Assembly: GCA_009785425.1 (NCBI GenBank)
Contig: WQWI01000007.1
Location: 1-64,000 of the forward strand
Length of the DNA stretch: 64,000 bases
Reading direction: 5' to 3'
Source: Bacteroidales bacterium
GTDB lineage: Bacteria > Bacteroidota > Bacteroidia > Bacteroidales > P3
Under the pieces are notes generated by a model. The model had not been told where the DNA came from. It was given only the letters and a program-made list of their open reading frames with translations, and made no database searches. A program made the position numbers and the translations under genes. Positions 1 to 7,146 of the stretch are shown in pieces (position 1 is the first letter of the stretch; every line of letters begins with the position of its first letter).

Positions 1-98
1 CAGTTATTGGCGTGAATGTTGGGATTAGCGAGGCAGGCATACAACCCTCGACGTGCTTACAAATCCACTGTCCTTGCTGTCAAAACCAAAACAACCCC
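1..98 (-). ncRNA. ssrA: transfer-messenger RNA (5' part, cut by window edge)
   Basis: Read on the minus strand from position 98, the sequence starts GGGGTTGTTTTGG, continues TTTTGACAGC and TAAGCACGTCGAGG, and closes a CGAGG/CCTCG stem with GCCTCGCTAATCCCAAC. This is the order of conserved blocks at the 5' end of bacterial tmRNA: GGGG acceptor strand, GGxTTxGACAGC, then GCAxGxCGAGG pairing with CCTCG before pseudoknot 1. The segment GCCAATAACTG at the window edge is where the tag reading frame would begin (Ala-Asn-Asn), but the tag is not complete here. tmRNA rescues stalled ribosomes and tags incomplete proteins. A minus-strand -7 box lies about 15 bases upstream. The 3' half is outside the window. 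Confidence 0.85.
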
Positions 99-112
99 AT
101 AGATTTGAACTG

Positions 113-120
113 CAAAGTTA
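113..120 (-). promoter_or_regulatory. -7 box of the tmRNA promoter
   Basis: CAAAGTTA on the plus strand is TAACTTTG on the minus strand, the Bacteroidota -7 consensus TAnnTTTG. It sits just upstream of the GGGG that begins the mature tmRNA at 98. Confidence 0.65.
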
Positions 121-161
121 CGAAAAAAATCTCAATTTACCAAAAATATAATTTTTTTTCG

Positions 162-169
162 TATCTTTG
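162..169 (+). promoter_or_regulatory. -7 box upstream of the DUF4831 gene
   Basis: TATCTTTG matches the Bacteroidota -7 consensus and lies 28 bases before the ATG at 198. It supports that ATG over more upstream in-frame starts, which would lie before the predicted transcription start. Confidence 0.65.
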
Positions 170-197
170 TACCCAAAATTGCGAAAAAATTCCAACA

Positions 198-1367
198 ATG
201 AAAAAGCTGTTTATTACCATCGTGGGTTTATGTATTGTTTTGACATCTTGCAAAACATCTACCCGGTTTGTCCCGTTTCAAGTTATACCAATTACAGAAC
301 GAACAGAGTCAATTCATTCAACAGGAAAATTTTATGCACTTCCTCGCCAAAGTGTGGGTGTGGATATTGTAGTTCGAAAACAGGAATTTATCAGAGGTCC
401 TTATGCTCAGTTTGCAGAAAGATTGTTGGGTGTAACAAACTTTATTAGAGAAGACTATAGTGTTTTCAGTATTGAAAACGTGTCGATTTCGCAAAGAATA
501 GAAGCTGATCCTAACCAAATTTTCTTTGTACAGTTCAACGATTCCGAATTGGCTTTGGAGTATTACGATGGACTGATTATCAGTAGTGTAAATGTACCAA
601 GCTTGGACTTGGCTGAAGCGAAAAGAAGAAATCTTGAGAGGCGAATAGTTTGGGCATCGCAAACGGCAGATTTTCCGATTGCTCCTACATTTAATCTCAC
701 TGAGCAACAACAAGATACTGTATTTTTTCAACAGTTAGTTGATACAGAGATAGTTCAGCGTTTTGAGGTTCGCACAATACAAACCGTAAGAACACCCTTG
801 CAAAGAGCACAAGAAATAGTAGCGAATATTGCCCAAATTCGTGAAGATAGAAATAGACTTCTAACTGGTTTTCATGAAGTTAATTATGAGTATGCCGCAA
901 TCAGATACATGAATGAGGAATTCAATCGCATGGAAGACGAGTATATTCGTTTGTTTACAGGCACGGTAAGAGTATCGTATGAGACTGTTCGTTTTGAGCT
1001 TATGCCGACTAATAGAAATAATTTAACATTCGAATTAACCGGATTTTCAGAAGATTACGGTTTTGCAAGCATAGGAACAGATCTTGGACATGACTTTCAG
1101 GCAATTAGGTTGAATATTTTGTTACAAGACGATATTATTTCTAATATTCAACGATTTTCTCAAAATATTCAATTGCGACAAACAGGTTTTCATTACAGAA
1201 TTCCGAGTCAGGCTTTGGTAACTGTAAAACTTGGAAATCAGTTGCTTCACTCACAACAAATGCCTTTTAGTCAATTTGGGATTACCCAGTCGCTGGCACC
1301 GGATTTGTTGCAAATTGATTTTTCGCCACAAACGGGGGAAATTCGGAGTATCCGCACAATTGACTAA
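198..1367 (+). CDS. DUF4831 family lipoprotein
   Basis: A 389-residue protein. The first 18 residues form a lipoprotein signal peptide (MKKLFITIVG then LTSC, Cys18 as the lipidation site), so it is probably anchored in the outer membrane or periplasm. The block YALPRQSVGVDIVVRK with GPYAQFAERLLG and EADPNQIFFVQF matches my memory of DUF4831, a Bacteroidota family of unknown function. The open frame extends upstream to position 12, but that part overlaps the tmRNA gene and the promoter, so I start at 198. It is convergent with the XRE regulator; a repeat hairpin lies between the two stops. The function is unknown; the family match is from recall of motifs, not a search. Confidence 0.8.
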   Translation: MKKLFITIVGLCIVLTSCKTSTRFVPFQVIPITERTESIHSTGKFYALPRQSVGVDIVVRKQEFIRGPYAQFAERLLGVTNFIREDYSVFSIENVSISQRIEADPNQIFFVQFNDSELALEYYDGLIISSVNVPSLDLAEAKRRNLERRIVWASQTADFPIAPTFNLTEQQQDTVFFQQLVDTEIVQRFEVRTIQTVRTPLQRAQEIVANIAQIREDRNRLLTGFHEVNYEYAAIRYMNEEFNRMEDEYIRLFTGTVRVSYETVRFELMPTNRNNLTFELTGFSEDYGFASIGTDLGHDFQAIRLNILLQDDIISNIQRFSQNIQLRQTGFHYRIPSQALVTVKLGNQLLHSQQMPFSQFGITQSLAPDLLQIDFSPQTGEIRSIRTID

Positions 1368-1419
1368 TGGTTAATGATTAGTGGTTAAAATTTTTACCAT
1401 TAATCACTAACCACTAACT
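1366..1419. repeat. family E repeat hairpin (TTAGTGGTTA type) between convergent genes
   Basis: The arms TTAATGATTAGTGGTTA (1371-1387) and TACCATTAATCACTAA (1395-1410) pair with a few G-T wobbles. It lies between two stop codons and could act as a bidirectional terminator. The same TTAGTGGTTA/TTAATGATTAG words recur at about 30980-31012 and, in the other orientation, at 46477-46498, so this is a dispersed repeat. Confidence 0.6.
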
Positions 1420-1902
1420 ATAGCTTCTAAATGTCCCATCTGTAAAAAACACGATAATTCTTTCGATGTCAGAATTATGATTTAAATCCGGCTTGCTTGC
1501 AGGCTGGATCTTATCGTGTTCCGCCGGTGCGGGTTTGTAATCCGTGGCACTACTTGACTTATCACGGACGTAGGCACTTCGACCATGCTCAGTGCAGGTG
1601 TCTGAAACAGCCTGTTCTTCCCATTCAAATTCGGGCGTTTTCGAACCCACTTGAGCTGTTTGCCCTGAGGGTAGAGTAGGGGCAGAGGTTCCGATATCGA
1701 ACATTTGACTTTTACCTGTAAGCAACCACTCGGCATTGATCTCCGGAAAACGATTGAGAAGTTTCATTACAAAATCCAAACTTGGTTTGTTTCTTCGAGC
1801 CAAAATATGCGACATGCTCGAACGTTGAATTCCGATCGCATCTGCGAACTGGGTTGGGGTCAAATTTTGAGTTTTTAAAATTAACTCGATACGGTCAGTC
1901 AT
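1414..1902 (-). CDS. XRE-family helix-turn-helix transcriptional regulator
   Basis: 162 residues. Residues 1-68 form a Cro/cI-type HTH domain: DRIELILKTQNLTPTQFAD, then IGIQRSSMSHILARRNKPSL as the recognition region and FPEINAEWLLTGKSQMF, the ending usual in Bacteroidota XRE proteins. A long polar linker (about 70-140) follows, then a short hydrophobic C-terminus (IERIIVFFTDGTFRSYS), also common in this family. It probably acts as a DNA-binding repressor or activator; the target is unknown. A palindrome starts one base upstream of its ATG, which suggests autoregulation. The neighbours give no clear functional link. Confidence 0.85.
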   Translation of the reverse strand: MTDRIELILKTQNLTPTQFADAIGIQRSSMSHILARRNKPSLDFVMKLLNRFPEINAEWLLTGKSQMFDIGTSAPTLPSGQTAQVGSKTPEFEWEEQAVSDTCTEHGRSAYVRDKSSSATDYKPAPAEHDKIQPASKPDLNHNSDIERIIVFFTDGTFRSYS

Positions 1903-1920
1903 AATTTACAAAAGTAAATT
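1903..1920. promoter_or_regulatory. candidate operator palindrome at the XRE regulator start
   Basis: AATTTAC-AAAA-GTAAATT is a perfect inverted repeat directly abutting the start codon of the XRE gene (1902). Similar TTTAC/GTAAA words recur across the following 300 bases. The placement suggests an autoregulatory binding site; this is inference. Confidence 0.45.
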
Positions 1921-2195
1921 TTGTTGTGAAATGTGAAAATTGACAATTTTAGTTTTGTAAAATTACGAAAAATTACAAAGTTAAACAAGTTTATTTTGCA
2001 AAAGATATCAACAATGACATTAATACGACGCTACATATTACTAATTATCACGCGTTTACATTGTTTGCAACTTAGTACAATAAAATGTTGCTTCAGCTGC
2101 AATTCCGTTGACTTCAGACTTTAAATATCATTGGGGAATTTCTGGTTTTTAACTACTTGTAATTGTTGTAGAGATATTTTTCGACATAATTCAAA

Positions 2196-2219
2196 GTTTA
2201 CAATATTAACATTGTAAAC
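2196..2219. promoter_or_regulatory. 24-bp perfect palindrome, candidate operator
   Basis: GTTTACAAT, six bases ATTAAC, then ATTGTAAAC. The arms are perfectly complementary and contain the same TTTAC/GTAAA core as the palindrome at the XRE start codon. A -7-like TATCTTTA follows about 10 bases downstream, so the palindrome would overlap the -33 region of a plus-strand promoter. Confidence 0.45.
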
Positions 2220-2479
2220 AACGTTTATCTTTACAAATCTATACCGATTTTACAAATTTACTTTTGTGAACTCATATTTGAGATTACAAAAATAATTCGA
2301 ATTAGCAAAAAATCGAATCAGAAAAATTTGGATTTTGAGACGCTTTTAGAGAAAAAATGAAGTTGGCATTCCAACAGGAAAAAAACGTTCGTTTAAAGGC
2401 AGATTTCATATTTTTAAATTTTACCGGAGAACTTGACGAATTAGCTTGGTGGATGTTTGCTTGGTTCGTTTTTTTTTTG

Positions 2480-2487
2480 TAACTTTG
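2480..2487 (+). promoter_or_regulatory. -7 box of the patatin gene promoter
   Basis: TAACTTTG, 14 bases before the ATG at 2502, preceded by a T-rich stretch. Confidence 0.65.
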
Positions 2488-2501
2488 CACAAAATTAGTA
2501 T

Positions 2502-4829
2502 ATGGTGAAAAAGACGTGCGTTTTTATTTTTCTGGTGGTGTTTTGTGCCTCCATTTTTGCAAACACATCTCGATTAGACACGTTTCAATTTGGTCCGGAT
2601 CGTCCAAGAATAGGTGTTGTTTTGAGTGGTGGAGGGGCGAAAGGGATTGCCCATATCGGCACACTGAGAATGCTTGAGAAGTTGAATATCCCAGTTGACT
2701 ATATCGCGGGAACAAGTATGGGAGCAATAGTCGGGGCACTTTATGCGATGGGATATACTGCTGATCAAATTGATACGATCGCTCAAATGACAGACTGGAT
2801 GAGTTTATTTAGCGATGCTCCTGATAGAGAGCATATTAGAGTTTTCGATAGAAAACATAATGACCACCATCAGCTTCGCGTATCGTTTGACCCGAGAAAT
2901 ATCACTGCATTTTCAAGCGGTATGATTGAGGGGCAGCGTATTGATAATATGCTTACCCGTTACCTTTTTGAATCTTACCGAACACCGAACTTTTCAGATT
3001 TACAAATTCCGTTTTTTGCTGTTGCAACAGATCTTGTTGCTGCAGAATATGTTATTTTGGATAGCGGTAACCTGATGCACGCTGTTCGTGCAAGTATGGC
3101 AGTTCCTTCGATTTTTTCCCCTATAGAAATTGATGGAAGACTTTTGGTTGACGGCGGTGTACTCAATAATTTTCCGGTTTTGGAAATGCGTCGAAGAGGT
3201 GCTGATATCGTCATAGGTGTTGATGTAGGATGGTATTATGGAGACATGAAAGAATTGCGGAGTTTTTTTCAAATCATTGAACAAGTTGTATTTATGGGCG
3301 GACAGTCGCTTAATAACAAAAATAGAGCAGCTGCGGATATCCTTATAAGACCTGATTTGGGTAGTTTGACGGCAATGAGTTTTGCAAGTTCAGACAGTAT
3401 TTTGCAAATAGGGCACAATGCCGCACAAAAAGCGTATCCTGAACTGAGAAAACTGGCAGACTTGTTATCCGAAAAATTTGGTATAGAGCCATTCGATAGA
3501 GAGCCGTATTTGCGAAATGAAATCGTAACCATTGACACAATTATTCTTCACGGAAACCAAAGATATACTGATAATTTCATACTTCAAAATCTTCGAATTA
3601 GGACACAAGCCCCTGTCTCTGTACGAGATATAGAGGAGGCAATTCAGAGACTATTTGGAACGCGATGGTTTACCAAAATCACCTATCACTTTTCAATATT
3701 ATCCGAAGAACCACGAAAAAAAGCTTTACACATTGATGTGCAGGAAGCACCTCCGGCTGAAGCGAGATTAGGATTTCGCTATGATGATATTCGTGGCTCT
3801 GCACTTTTGGCAGGAGTTACGTTTAGACATCTCTTATTGAGAGATTCTGAATTTCATGCTAATTTGGACTTATCAACGCTACCTATACTCGACTTGCAAT
3901 ATCGTTTTTCTCCAACCGTTAGTCGTCGACCACAGCGTTATTCGGCATTTAGACCAACTTTTTTCTTGTCTTATATGCTTTGTAATCTGAGATTTTATGA
4001 GTATGACGTTCGGGAAACGGAAACGATAGATGGCGTTCTATCTCATACTGTGCGTAACGTTCAATACGGTATGACAGGACATAGATTCGCCATCGGAAAA
4101 GAAATTGATATTAGAAATAATGTTTTAGGGGTAGGATTCTTTTGGGATATAACTCGTTCGAGAGAGCACGTTGGCGGAACCGGTGCCGTACTATCATCAA
4201 ATTATTGGTATCCGCAAGTCTATTTTCTCAGAAATACACTCAATCAAAGACATTTTCCGACAAGGGGAACAGTAATCAACGCAAGAGGGCGAGTATTGAA
4301 CAGCATGGATAGAGAAATAGCAGACCACCCCATGGTTAGAAGGTTTGGTACATATTACGTTGATGCAAAGGGTGCAATATCGCTTTCACAAAGAATAACG
4401 TTGATTCCAAGTGCTATGTTTGCCGGAACATTTGTATTTCGCTCGGAAGATGCAGTAAGTAATCATATTTCTCAGCAACAAAAGTTTTATCAAGGCGGAT
4501 TATTTCAGGTTCCTTTTTTGAATCAAACGCCGTTTGTCGGTTTACTTTTCATGCAAAAAAGCGGAGCGTATGCAGCAAATGTTCAACTCAACTTGCAATA
4601 CAACGCGTTTAATAACTTTTTTCTAACAGGTCGTATCGGTGCACTTAAAAGCGAAAACGATGTGGAGGAAATGCTCAACCTTAGCAATACTCTGTTTGGA
4701 GCGGGACTTACAGCGTCGCTCAACACAAGGTTAGGACCTATCGGTATAACTGTCCACGGTTCTCGAGCACACGGTTCTGAAAATAGAGACCCGTTGGGGG
4801 TGTTTGTTAATTTTGGTTTTTGGTTTTGA
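2502..4829 (+). CDS. patatin-like phospholipase with POTRA and Omp85-type barrel domain
   Basis: 775 residues. After a signal peptide (1-20) comes a patatin domain: oxyanion-hole motif GGGAKG (43-48), nucleophile elbow GTSMG with Ser72, and the catalytic Asp in DGG (about 217, VDGGVLNNFP). A POTRA-like segment (about 335-415, ILHGNQRYTDNFILQNLRI) and a C-terminal Omp85/surface-antigen beta-barrel (about 415-775, ending in aromatic GVFVNFGFWF) follow. This order matches the PlpD-like type Vd arrangement of an N-terminal lipase with an outer-membrane barrel, where the lipase faces or crosses the outer membrane. Predicted activity is acyl-ester hydrolysis of phospholipids. It has its own promoter and no obvious operon partner. 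Confidence 0.88.
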   Translation: MVKKTCVFIFLVVFCASIFANTSRLDTFQFGPDRPRIGVVLSGGGAKGIAHIGTLRMLEKLNIPVDYIAGTSMGAIVGALYAMGYTADQIDTIAQMTDWMSLFSDAPDREHIRVFDRKHNDHHQLRVSFDPRNITAFSSGMIEGQRIDNMLTRYLFESYRTPNFSDLQIPFFAVATDLVAAEYVILDSGNLMHAVRASMAVPSIFSPIEIDGRLLVDGGVLNNFPVLEMRRRGADIVIGVDVGWYYGDMKELRSFFQIIEQVVFMGGQSLNNKNRAAADILIRPDLGSLTAMSFASSDSILQIGHNAAQKAYPELRKLADLLSEKFGIEPFDREPYLRNEIVTIDTIILHGNQRYTDNFILQNLRIRTQAPVSVRDIEEAIQRLFGTRWFTKITYHFSILSEEPRKKALHIDVQEAPPAEARLGFRYDDIRGSALLAGVTFRHLLLRDSEFHANLDLSTLPILDLQYRFSPTVSRRPQRYSAFRPTFFLSYMLCNLRFYEYDVRETETIDGVLSHTVRNVQYGMTGHRFAIGKEIDIRNNVLGVGFFWDITRSREHVGGTGAVLSSNYWYPQVYFLRNTLNQRHFPTRGTVINARGRVLNSMDREIADHPMVRRFGTYYVDAKGAISLSQRITLIPSAMFAGTFVFRSEDAVSNHISQQQKFYQGGLFQVPFLNQTPFVGLLFMQKSGAYAANVQLNLQYNAFNNFFLTGRIGALKSENDVEEMLNLSNTLFGAGLTASLNTRLGPIGITVHGSRAHGSENRDPLGVFVNFGFWF

Positions 4830-4830
4830 T

Positions 4831-4970
4831 TTTCTTCATTTTTTTGTAGCGACAAAAAAACGAAGCAAAAAAAACGCTGTGCGAAAATTATGTCTCCGCT
4901 ACCGCTCTGACAATTTTCGCGATAAGGTATTCGTCGCGTTGCTCCTCATAGTTTTTTTACGCTTCGCTAA
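4831..4970. repeat. left copy of a long imperfect inverted repeat
   Basis: Begins one base after the patatin stop. It contains a T-run/A-run hairpin (TTCATTTTTTTGT / ACAAAAAAACGAA), then TTTTCGCGATAA and ends GTTTTTTTACGCTTCGC. The reverse complement of 5741-5867 shows the same blocks in the same order over about 130 bases. The first hairpin probably terminates patatin transcription. Confidence 0.6.
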
Positions 4971-4979
4971 ACTGTGAAA

Positions 4980-5708
4980 TCAGTGTGTATCACTACGAAC
5001 TTCAATAATAATCTGTCCTTCGTCTGATATATTTGTGTTCTTCTCTAAGATAAGGTTGAAAAAAGCGAGTGGGACGAAAATTGTACCATTATCATCAATA
5101 TACGGAGCAGAAAAAAATAGCCTGCCAGTATTCTGGCCTGTTGACACAAATTCACGTCCAATCGTGAAAGTGGCATTTCCTATTCTAACTCTTGGACGTC
5201 GTGATGTGTCCAAAACCTCATATTCTAAATTCAATTCTTTAACAATAGGTTGAAACGGAACCATTGCGTAATGAGATAATGCAATAATTGATGCACCACG
5301 TGCGTAAAACGGACTTGGTGCATCGATTATTATGTTGTTCACTATTATTTCGCCACTAAGTTCAGGAGGATTAAGGTCAATGCTTTCCATAAACCCTACG
5401 ACTATACTTGCCAATTCGTCAGCTCGTTGCCTTGATCGATTAAGGTCTGCTCTAATTATTTGCTGTGCTATTAGAAGGACAGCAAGTATTATGAGAATTA
5501 TTACCTCTTTTCCTACTTGTTTTTTCGTTACCTCTTTTTTTTCTTTCAAGTCTTCTTGAGCCTTAAGTTCTGCGTCTTCCTTAAAATGAACACATGATGT
5601 CTCAAAGTCAGCAGGAAGATTTGTCAATCCACAAACAAGTCCTTGCTTAATATCAAACTTTTGCTCTTTACAAACTCTGCAAAATTTTAATCGTTCGGCT
5701 CTTGTCAT
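4980..5708 (-). CDS. unknown single-pass membrane protein: Cys-cluster N-terminus, stalk-like C-terminal domain
   Basis: 242 residues, in three parts. Residues 1-45 hold a CxxC...C...C cluster (CRVCKEQKFDIKQGLVCG, later SCVHF), a zinc-knuckle-like motif that I recall at the N-terminus of several Bacteroidota membrane proteins. A lysine-rich linker and one transmembrane helix follow (VIILIILAVLLIAQQII, about 68-84). The C-terminal half (about 125-240) resembles the copper-amine-oxidase N-terminal-like or stalk domain (VPFQPIVKELNLEYEV, then GTIFVPLAFFNLIL), which in other proteins is an extracytoplasmic binding module. The gene lies alone between the two inverted repeat copies. The function is unknown; the domain match is by eye. 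Confidence 0.7.
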   Translation of the reverse strand: MTRAERLKFCRVCKEQKFDIKQGLVCGLTNLPADFETSCVHFKEDAELKAQEDLKEKKEVTKKQVGKEVIILIILAVLLIAQQIIRADLNRSRQRADELASIVVGFMESIDLNPPELSGEIIVNNIIIDAPSPFYARGASIIALSHYAMVPFQPIVKELNLEYEVLDTSRRPRVRIGNATFTIGREFVSTGQNTGRLFFSAPYIDDNGTIFVPLAFFNLILEKNTNISDEGQIIIEVRSDTH

Positions 5709-5740
5709 GTTAATTAGTTATATCGTAATGACCGCTTTTA

Positions 5741-5867
5741 GGCGAAGCGTAAAAAAATCTACGAACGAAGTGAGTACATTATCGCGAAAAACTGTCGCAC
5801 GGGTGCGACGTTTTTTTTCGCAAAGACTTTTTTTGGTTCATTTTTTTGGTCACAAAAAAATGAACGA
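5741..5867. repeat. right copy of a long imperfect inverted repeat
   Basis: In reverse complement this reads CATTTTTTTGTGACC, then TTTTTCGCGATAA, then ATTTTTTTACGCTTCGC, matching the left copy at 4831-4970. It ends at the stop of the converging saccharopine-dehydrogenase-like gene and carries its own A/T hairpin plus CGTCGCACCCGTGCGAC, a GC-rich hairpin. Confidence 0.6.
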
Positions 5868-7067
5868 TTAAGAAAATTCTAAATCAACATCATGTAGTTC
5901 AACATAGGGAAGTCCCCACTTGCCAAGTTCCGCCATAAACGGATCAGGATCAAATTCTTCAACATTGAACACACCCGGCTTCTTCCAAAGACCTTTCAAG
6001 TACATCATTGCACCAATCATCGCAGGAACACCTGTGGTATAACTCACGCCTTGTGTGCCGGTTTCTTTGTAAGCCACCTCATGACTACAATTGTTGTAGA
6101 TATAATAGGTTTTTTCTTTGCCTTGCTTGTCCAAACCTTTGATGCGGCATCCGATAGATGTCCAGCCTTTGTAGTTTTCGCCTAAATCGCCCGGGTTTGG
6201 TAAAACGGCCTTCAAAAATTGAATTGGTACTATCTCTTTTCCTTCGTACATAATCGGCTCTATTCCTGCCATTCCAATATTTTGAATCACACGGAGGTGC
6301 GTTAGATATTCTTGTCCGAATGTCATCCAAAAACGAGCACGCTTCAACGTCGGATAATTTTTTACCAACGACTCCAATTCCTCGTGATAAATCAGATAAG
6401 ACTCTTTAGGTCCGATATTCGGATAAGTAATCGGCTGGTGAATTTCGTGAGGCTTGGTTTCGATCCATTGTCCGTTTTCCCAGTATTTTCCTGGTTGCGT
6501 AACCTCACGGATATTGATTTCCGGATTAAAATTGGTTGCAAACGCTTTGCCATGGTCTCCGGCATTGCAATCTACGATGTCCAAGTAGTGAATCTCGCTG
6601 AAATGATGCTTTACGGCATGAGCCACAAAAACACTGGTTACGCCTGGATCAAAGCCACAGCCGAGAATTGCCGTAATGCCCTTTTCTTTGTAGCGATCTT
6701 GATAAGCCCACTGCCAACTGTATTCGAATTTGGCTTCGTCAATCGGCTCGTAATTTGCTGTATCCAAATAGCTCACGCCGGTTTCCAAGCAGGCATCCAT
6801 AATAGGTAAATCTTGATATGGAAGTGCTAAATTTACAACTAAGTCCGGCTTCACTTCACGGATTAATTTAACCATTTCGGGAACGTTGTCGGCATCAATC
6901 TGTGCCGTTTTGATATTTTTTCCCGGTAGTGCTGCTGCAATCGCGTCACACTTAGACTTGGTACGGCTGGCAATCACGATTTCCTTGAAAACATCTGAAT
7001 TTTCAGCCATTTTGTGAACAGCAACGGTTGATACACCGCCCGCTCCGATAACTAAAACTTTGCTCAT
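5868..7067 (-). CDS. saccharopine dehydrogenase family protein, probably carboxynorspermidine dehydrogenase
   Basis: 399 residues. An N-terminal Rossmann fold (VLVIGAGGVSTVAVHKMAE, residues 4-22) binds NAD(P). DLVVNLALPYQDLPIMDACL and GVSYLDTANYE are typical of the saccharopine-dehydrogenase fold, as is GCGFDPGVTSVFVAHAV. The closest family I recall is carboxy(nor)spermidine dehydrogenase, which condenses aspartate semialdehyde with a diamine in the alternative spermidine pathway of many Bacteroidota. The length of about 400 residues fits. Lysine-pathway saccharopine dehydrogenase is the alternative. It would act in the cytosol. It has its own promoter, shared divergently with the LRR adhesin gene; the decarboxylase partner is not in the window. 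Confidence 0.8.
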   Translation of the reverse strand: MSKVLVIGAGGVSTVAVHKMAENSDVFKEIVIASRTKSKCDAIAAALPGKNIKTAQIDADNVPEMVKLIREVKPDLVVNLALPYQDLPIMDACLETGVSYLDTANYEPIDEAKFEYSWQWAYQDRYKEKGITAILGCGFDPGVTSVFVAHAVKHHFSEIHYLDIVDCNAGDHGKAFATNFNPEINIREVTQPGKYWENGQWIETKPHEIHQPITYPNIGPKESYLIYHEELESLVKNYPTLKRARFWMTFGQEYLTHLRVIQNIGMAGIEPIMYEGKEIVPIQFLKAVLPNPGDLGENYKGWTSIGCRIKGLDKQGKEKTYYIYNNCSHEVAYKETGTQGVSYTTGVPAMIGAMMYLKGLWKKPGVFNVEEFDPDPFMAELGKWGLPYVELHDVDLEFS

Positions 7068-7081
7068 GGTTTTTTAGATTT

Positions 7082-7117
7082 TTTGCAAAGATACAAAAAA
7101 AATCGTATCTTTGCAAC
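7082..7117. promoter_or_regulatory. symmetric divergent promoter pair (saccharopine-DH-like / LRR adhesin)
   Basis: The minus-strand -7 box (CAAAGATA, 7086-7093) and the plus-strand box (TATCTTTG, 7106-7113) face away from each other, with exactly 12 bases between. TTTG at 7082-7085 lies 20 bases before the plus box, the right distance for its -33 element. GCAAC after the plus box gives a GTTG at the matching place for the minus promoter. Three other divergent pairs in the window have the same geometry. Confidence 0.7.
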
Positions 7118-7146
7118 ATCAAAATTAAATATTAAAACCAAATTTT

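Larger units (their letters stand above)
1903..2501. other. 599-bp AT-rich intergenic region without a convincing gene
   Basis: The region lies between the divergent XRE regulator and the patatin gene. It holds at least two perfect palindromes (1903-1920, 2196-2219), several TTTAC/GTAAA half-sites (about 1955-1980 and 2250-2275), a -7-like TATCTTTA at 2230-2237, and the patatin promoter at 2480-2487. The short open frames in it (63 residues from 1933, 41 residues from 2357) have no recognisable features and low-complexity AT-rich composition, so I do not call them genes. Confidence 0.6.

Noticed and set aside
12-197. N-terminal extension of the DUF4831 reading frame
   Set aside because: It overlaps the tmRNA gene and both promoters; a perfect lipoprotein signal starts at 198.
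1933-2124. 63-residue open frame in the XRE-patatin gap
   Set aside because: AT-rich, low-complexity translation with no recognisable motif or start context.
2357-2482. 41-residue open frame ending in a hydrophobic stretch (MKLAFQQEKN...)
   Set aside because: It ends inside the patatin promoter and has no family resemblance; a small membrane protein cannot be excluded but is not supported.
4831-5867. Calling the inverted-repeat block an insertion sequence
   Set aside because: There is no transposase motif in the enclosed gene and no target duplication can be seen; kept as repeats with a separate finding.
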